Shown: positions 60,700 through 64,000 of the stretch, in pieces | Layout: the number at the start of each line of letters is the position of its first letter | Position numbering within the stretch: the first letter of the stretch is position 1 | Assembly (NCBI GenBank): GCA_030148705.1 | Contig: JASBSY010000001.1 | Coordinates: forward strand, 104,181-168,180 | Direction of reading: 5' to 3' | DNA from: Pukyongia sp. | Lineage (GTDB): Bacteria > Bacteroidota > Bacteroidia > Flavobacteriales > Flavobacteriaceae | Length of the DNA: 64,000 bases | Program-made: the position numbers and the translations under genes | Notes under the pieces: generated by a model | Seen by the model: only the letters and a program-made list of their open reading frames with translations | The model's database searches: none | Told to the model about the DNA's origin: nothing

Positions 60700-61644
60700 A
60701 TGAAAACTTTAAATTTCAAGAATGGCGATAGTATGCACGCTATCGGTTTGGGAACATGGAAAGCCAACGGGGAAGAATTAAAAAATGCGGTAAAGACTGC
60801 GATCAAGGCCGGGTACAGGCATATCGATACGGCTGCCATATACGAAAATGAAGAAGCCATAGGCGAAGCATTGAACGAGTTATTTGCTGCCGGAGAGCTA
60901 TATAGGGAAGACCTGTTCATCACCTCTAAATTGTGGAATGATTCGCATAAAGAAGAACAGGTAATGCCCGCGCTGGCTGAATCGTTGAAACGTCTGCAGC
61001 TGGACTACCTGGATCTGTACCTCATACATTGGCCTATTGCCTTTAAGTACGGAGTGAATTTTCCCAAAACACCTTCAGATTATTATTCCCCTCAAGAAGT
61101 CCCCTTAGCCGAAACCTGGAGACAAATGGAAGTTGCCAGGGAAACCGGTTATACCAGGCATATCGGGGTGTCGAACTTCAGTAAAAGTAAACTGGAAAAT
61201 CTAATTAAGAATGCCGAAACCGTCCCTGAAATGAACCAAGTGGAGTTGCACCCTTATCTGCAGCAGCCCGAATTACTGGACTATTGCCGGGACCGGAATA
61301 TTCATCTAACCGCATATTCACCCTTAGGGTCTGCAGATCGGTCATCCCGAATAAAAGCTGCGGACGAGCCTAATCTACTGGAGATTGAGACCATTCGGGA
61401 TATCGCTAAAAAACACAACGCTACCACCGCTCAAATACTTATAAGCTGGCATACACATCGCGGCTGTGCGGTGATCCCAAAATCGACTTCAAAAGAACAT
61501 ATTGTCGCTAACTTTAAGGCGGCCGATATAAAACTGGACGATGAGGATATGAAGAACATTGCCAAGCTAGACAGAAATTACAGGTTTATAACCGGTAAAT
61601 TCTTTGAAGAACCCGAAAAAGGGTATGTCGATATTTACAATTAA
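60700..61644 (+). CDS. aldo/keto reductase
   Basis: 314 residues from the ATG at 60700; the upstream 12 codons from 60664 are rejected because the family starts at MKTLNFKNGD. The catalytic tetrad is complete: Asp43, Tyr48, Lys77 and His110, with the NADPH-binding IPKSTSKEHI near the C-terminus. It reduces aldehydes or ketones with NADPH; substrate unknown. It lies 64 bases after xerD, and a TTG-rich leader separates them. Confidence 0.92.
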   Translation: MKTLNFKNGDSMHAIGLGTWKANGEELKNAVKTAIKAGYRHIDTAAIYENEEAIGEALNELFAAGELYREDLFITSKLWNDSHKEEQVMPALAESLKRLQLDYLDLYLIHWPIAFKYGVNFPKTPSDYYSPQEVPLAETWRQMEVARETGYTRHIGVSNFSKSKLENLIKNAETVPEMNQVELHPYLQQPELLDYCRDRNIHLTAYSPLGSADRSSRIKAADEPNLLEIETIRDIAKKHNATTAQILISWHTHRGCAVIPKSTSKEHIVANFKAADIKLDDEDMKNIAKLDRNYRFITGKFFEEPEKGYVDIYN

Positions 61645-61675
61645 CAAGCTTTTGGCTCATTAGAAGCCAGCTTTG

Positions 61676-63241
61676 TTACTTAGCTATATTTACCGCTCTG
61701 GTTTCACGGATAACCGTAACCTTTACCTGGCCGGGATAAGTCATGTCGGTCTGGATCTTTTGTGTGATCTCGAATGAAAGCTGAGCCGCCTTCTCATCGC
61801 TCACTTTTTCACTTTCCACCATTACCCTGAGTTCACGTCCGGCCTGAATAGCATAGGCTTTGTTCACACCGTTGAATCCAAATGCGATGGCTTCCAAATC
61901 CTTTAAACGCTGAATATAGGAGTCCAGAACCTGTCTTCTTGCCCCGGGGCGTGCACCGCTGATGGCATCACAAACCTGTACGATAGGCGAAAGCAGGTTA
62001 TTCATCTCGATTTCGTCGTGATGCGCTCCGATAGCGTTACACACTTCAGGCTTTTCCCCGTATTTCTCTGCCCATTGCATACCGAGCAGGGCGTGTGGCA
62101 TTTCTGTTTCGGCTTCGGGTACTTTTCCTATATCGTGTAATAAGCCTGCTCTTTTTGCCAATTTAGGGTTCAGCCCTAACTCGGAAGCCATAACCCCGCA
62201 GAGCTTGGCTACTTCCCTCGAGTGATGCAAGAGGTTTTGTCCGTAAGACGAGCGGTATTTCATTCGTCCCACCGATTTGATCAATTCGGGGTGCAGCCCG
62301 TGAATTCCCAGGTCGATAACCGTACGTTTCCCAACCTCGATGATCTCTTCTTCAATCTGTTTGGTAGTCTTTTTAACGATCTCTTCAATCCTGGCCGGGT
62401 GAATACGGCCATCGGTTACGAGTTTATGTAGCGACAATCTGGCTATTTCTCTTCTCACCGAATCGAAACAGCTCAGGATAATAGCTTCGGGCGTGTCGTC
62501 CACTATAATCTCAACCCCGGTTGCAGCTTCTATGGCACGGATGTTTCGGCCTTCTCGGCCAATGATTCGGCCTTTAACGTCATCGCTTTCCAGGTTAAAG
62601 ACAGAAACACAGTTTTCGATGGCTTCTTCGGTTCCGATACGCTGGATTGTATTGATAATAATTTTTTTGGCTTCCTGTTGAGCAGTGAGTTTTGCTTCTT
62701 CCAGGGAAGATTGTATAAATCCCATGGCATCGGTCTTTGCTTCAGAACGCAGGCTCTCTATCAATTGCGCTTTGGCATCTTCGGCAGAAAGGCTGGAAAT
62801 TACTTCCAGTTGTTCGATCTGGCTGCGATGAAGTTTATCGAGTTCGGATTGTTTCTTCTCCATATACTCCATCCGCTCCTCATATTCCTTCGCTTTATTC
62901 TCAATTTGGGAGTTTAGCTTCTTTTGCTTGGCCAGTTCACTTGAAACCTGGGCTTCTTTGTCGCGAACCCGTTTCTCAACTTCTGAAATCTTCTTATCCC
63001 TGTTTAAGATAACCTTTTCGTGTTCAGTCTTTAGTTCGAGGAATTTTTCCTTGGCCTGGAGAATCTTGTCTTTCTTGATACTTTCTGCTTCCACCTTTGC
63101 TTCTTTAATGATAGAGCTTGCAGATTTTTTTGCAGATTTTATTACTCTGGAAGCGTTATTACGCTCCAGTAGTTTCGCAATAATATAACCTATTACAAGG
63201 CCTATCGCGACGGCTATGATTAATGTAAATATATTGTCCAT
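61676..63241 (-). CDS. rny: ribonuclease Y
   Basis: 521 residues. One N-terminal transmembrane helix ([19 protein letters not shown]), a long coiled coil (to about 210), a KH domain (with [19 protein letters not shown]) and an HD domain with [12 protein letters not shown]. This is the membrane-anchored endoribonuclease that starts bulk mRNA decay in many bacteria. It is transcribed after a structured RNA and zapA, as is usual in Bacteroidota. Confidence 0.95.
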   Translation of the reverse strand: MDNIFTLIIAVAIGLVIGYIIAKLLERNNASRVIKSAKKSASSIIKEAKVEAESIKKDKILQAKEKFLELKTEHEKVILNRDKKISEVEKRVRDKEAQVSSELAKQKKLNSQIENKAKEYEERMEYMEKKQSELDKLHRSQIEQLEVISSLSAEDAKAQLIESLRSEAKTDAMGFIQSSLEEAKLTAQQEAKKIIINTIQRIGTEEAIENCVSVFNLESDDVKGRIIGREGRNIRAIEAATGVEIIVDDTPEAIILSCFDSVRREIARLSLHKLVTDGRIHPARIEEIVKKTTKQIEEEIIEVGKRTVIDLGIHGLHPELIKSVGRMKYRSSYGQNLLHHSREVAKLCGVMASELGLNPKLAKRAGLLHDIGKVPEAETEMPHALLGMQWAEKYGEKPEVCNAIGAHHDEIEMNNLLSPIVQVCDAISGARPGARRQVLDSYIQRLKDLEAIAFGFNGVNKAYAIQAGRELRVMVESEKVSDEKAAQLSFEITQKIQTDMTYPGQVKVTVIRETRAVNIAK

Positions 63242-63335
63242 TTCAGTTTCATTTAGTGCGCTTTCCGGCTATGGGAAAGGAAACCGAGATAACTAATTAC
63301 GGCCGAGGCCGTTGAATTACTTCGGTATAATTCAT

Positions 63336-63502
63336 AAAAAAGCCTACACTAATAATCTGATTTTGAATAAACTCCTTAAAAACAAGTTTAGGGCTAACAA
63401 GCTGGTCAAGAATCCGTTCGAGACGGCGCGCTTTTACAACTTCAACTCACCCTTTTTCAAGAATTCGTGTTGAGTTTACCAAAAATTAATATTAATGTAG
63501 GC
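63336..63502 (-). ncRNA. candidate 6S-like RNA (6S-Flavo type)
   Basis: Between zapA and rny a transcript of about 160 bases on the minus strand has pairing ends: GCCTACA (63502-63496) with TGTAGGC (63348-63342), extended by TAATA/TATTA to a 13-base closing stem with one wobble pair, then a T-run on the minus strand. The interior is long and only loosely paired, as in 6S RNA, which mimics open promoter DNA and binds RNA polymerase. A plausible -33 TTTG (63538-63535) and -7 TACAAAAG (63516-63509) precede it. The zapA neighbourhood is typical of 6S genes. I infer the family from position and shape, not from an alignment. Confidence 0.6.
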
Positions 63503-63528
63503 AGTAACCTTTTGTATTTTAAAGAACG

Positions 63529-63819
63529 TTACGACAAATGATCTTGCAGCAATTGATTTAAAGCCTCAAGCTTTTCTTCTATGTGATGCTGGTCATTCGT
63601 CTTATCGATAGTTTTTTGCTCTACCTGGGCCGCAAATTGTAAGGCACACATCGCCAGCACATCTTGCTTATCCCGTACGGCATAACTTTTTTCGAACCTT
63701 TTAATCATAGCTTCAATTTTCTTGGAAGCCTTTCTAAGTCCCTCTTCCTGAGCCGGGTCAATCGTTAACGGATAGACGCGATCTGCAATCGAGAGTTTTA
63801 TCTTTAATTGGTTCGACAT
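63529..63819 (-). CDS. zapA: cell division protein ZapA
   Basis: 96 residues. N-terminal LKIKLSIADRVYPLTIDPAQEE is the small ZapA globular domain and the C-terminal half is a coiled coil (AQVEQKTIDKTNDQHHIEEKLEALNQLLQ). ZapA tetramers bundle FtsZ filaments at the division site. It follows the coiled-coil gene at 63829 by nine bases and precedes the 6S-like RNA; the stop codon overlaps its -33 region. Confidence 0.9.
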   Translation of the reverse strand: MSNQLKIKLSIADRVYPLTIDPAQEEGLRKASKKIEAMIKRFEKSYAVRDKQDVLAMCALQFAAQVEQKTIDKTNDQHHIEEKLEALNQLLQDHLS

Positions 63820-63828
63820 GAATTTAGT

Positions 63829-64000
63829 TTATTCGGAAAGCTGAGCGATACACTGATCAATTTCCCGAACTAACGCATTTATTTTGAGCTTAGTTTCTCG
63901 TTTATATTGGTCGCTGCCGAGCATTGAATTGGCTAACTTTAATGAACTGTTCTTTTCTCTCCAGTTTTCAATTTCTTCCTGAAATTGATTTTGCTGGGAC
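63829..64000 (-). CDS. coiled-coil protein upstream of zapA (5' end outside the window)
   Basis: The last 57 codons of a minus-strand gene are visible: a helical, charged sequence (NQFQEEIENWREKN, ANSMLGSDQYKRETKLK) ending in IDQCIAQLSE. In Flavobacteria a small coiled-coil gene normally lies between pheT and zapA, and this C-terminal sequence matches that type as I remember it. It probably partners ZapA in division, though this is not shown. Nine bases separate it from zapA. Confidence 0.7.
   Translation of the reverse strand, partial: SQQNQFQEEIENWREKNSSLKLANSMLGSDQYKRETKLKINALVREIDQCIAQLSE

Overview
The window comes from a member of the Bacteroidota, most likely a marine Flavobacteriaceae-type organism. 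The evidence is a fused lpxC-fabZ gene inside an lpxD/lpxC-fabZ/lpxA/efp cluster, the type IX secretion genes porX and porQ, many lipoproteins and outer-membrane beta-barrels, start codons preceded by A-rich leaders rather than Shine-Dalgarno sequences, and promoters of the Bacteroidota type (TTTG, about 19-20 bases, then TAnnTTTG). The clearest promoters lie upstream of rpsA and of the SatD-like gene. Gene families were assigned by reading the sequence; no database search was run.

Layout. 1-10.4 kb: 3' part of a BNR/sortilin-type repeat protein, a SatD-like regulator with a DUF3307 membrane partner under a promoter carrying palindromic operators, a DUF2461 protein, a small membrane protein, corA, and an OmpA-like / helix-hairpin-helix / sodium symporter operon. 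10.4-23.5 kb: SPFH and von Willebrand-like membrane proteins behind fabG, an S9 peptidase, then a long minus-strand run from lpxD through lpxC-fabZ, lpxA, efp, an LpxD paralog and an NTF2-like gene to sucD, and an HD hydrolase. 23.6-28.1 kb: porX, tsaE, a tiny lipoprotein overlapping a membrane-protein gene, ald and a coupled small gene.

28.1-34.9 kb is a visibly AT-rich accessory island: an XRE-type regulator, a type III modification subunit, a separate predicted PD-(D/E)XK protein and a type III restriction subunit in one tightly packed operon, flanked on both sides by GCCAAC-rich repetitive non-coding DNA, followed by one gene of unknown function.

35.0-45.3 kb: pyrR-pyrB with a small partner gene, rpsA with a textbook promoter and a long leader, a cluster of three very short open reading frames (two of them duplicates) behind a dyad of the kind bound by PadR-family repressors, a lipoprotein, then lon-porQ-cmk. 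45.5-48.5 kb: an ECF sigma factor operon with an anti-sigma-like membrane protein and two exported repeat proteins. 48.5-56.5 kb: two repeat-built lipoproteins, an MFS transporter, an M48 peptidase lipoprotein, a lipoprotein with a short collagen-like stretch, two tandem msrB genes, a small lipoprotein and lpdA. 56.6-64 kb: aroQ, four consecutive outer-membrane beta-barrel genes each with its own terminator, xerD, an aldo/keto reductase, rny, a structured RNA that looks like 6S RNA, zapA and the end of a coiled-coil gene.

The main functional themes are cell-envelope building (Lpx enzymes, FabZ/FabG, beta-barrels, lipoproteins), type IX secretion, protein and RNA quality control (Lon, MsrB, M48, RNase Y, EF-P, S1) and one restriction-modification defence island. 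The most unusual material is the small-peptide cluster at 39.3-39.9 kb, the SatD/DUF3307 pair with its operator array, and the type III system with an extra nuclease-like gene.
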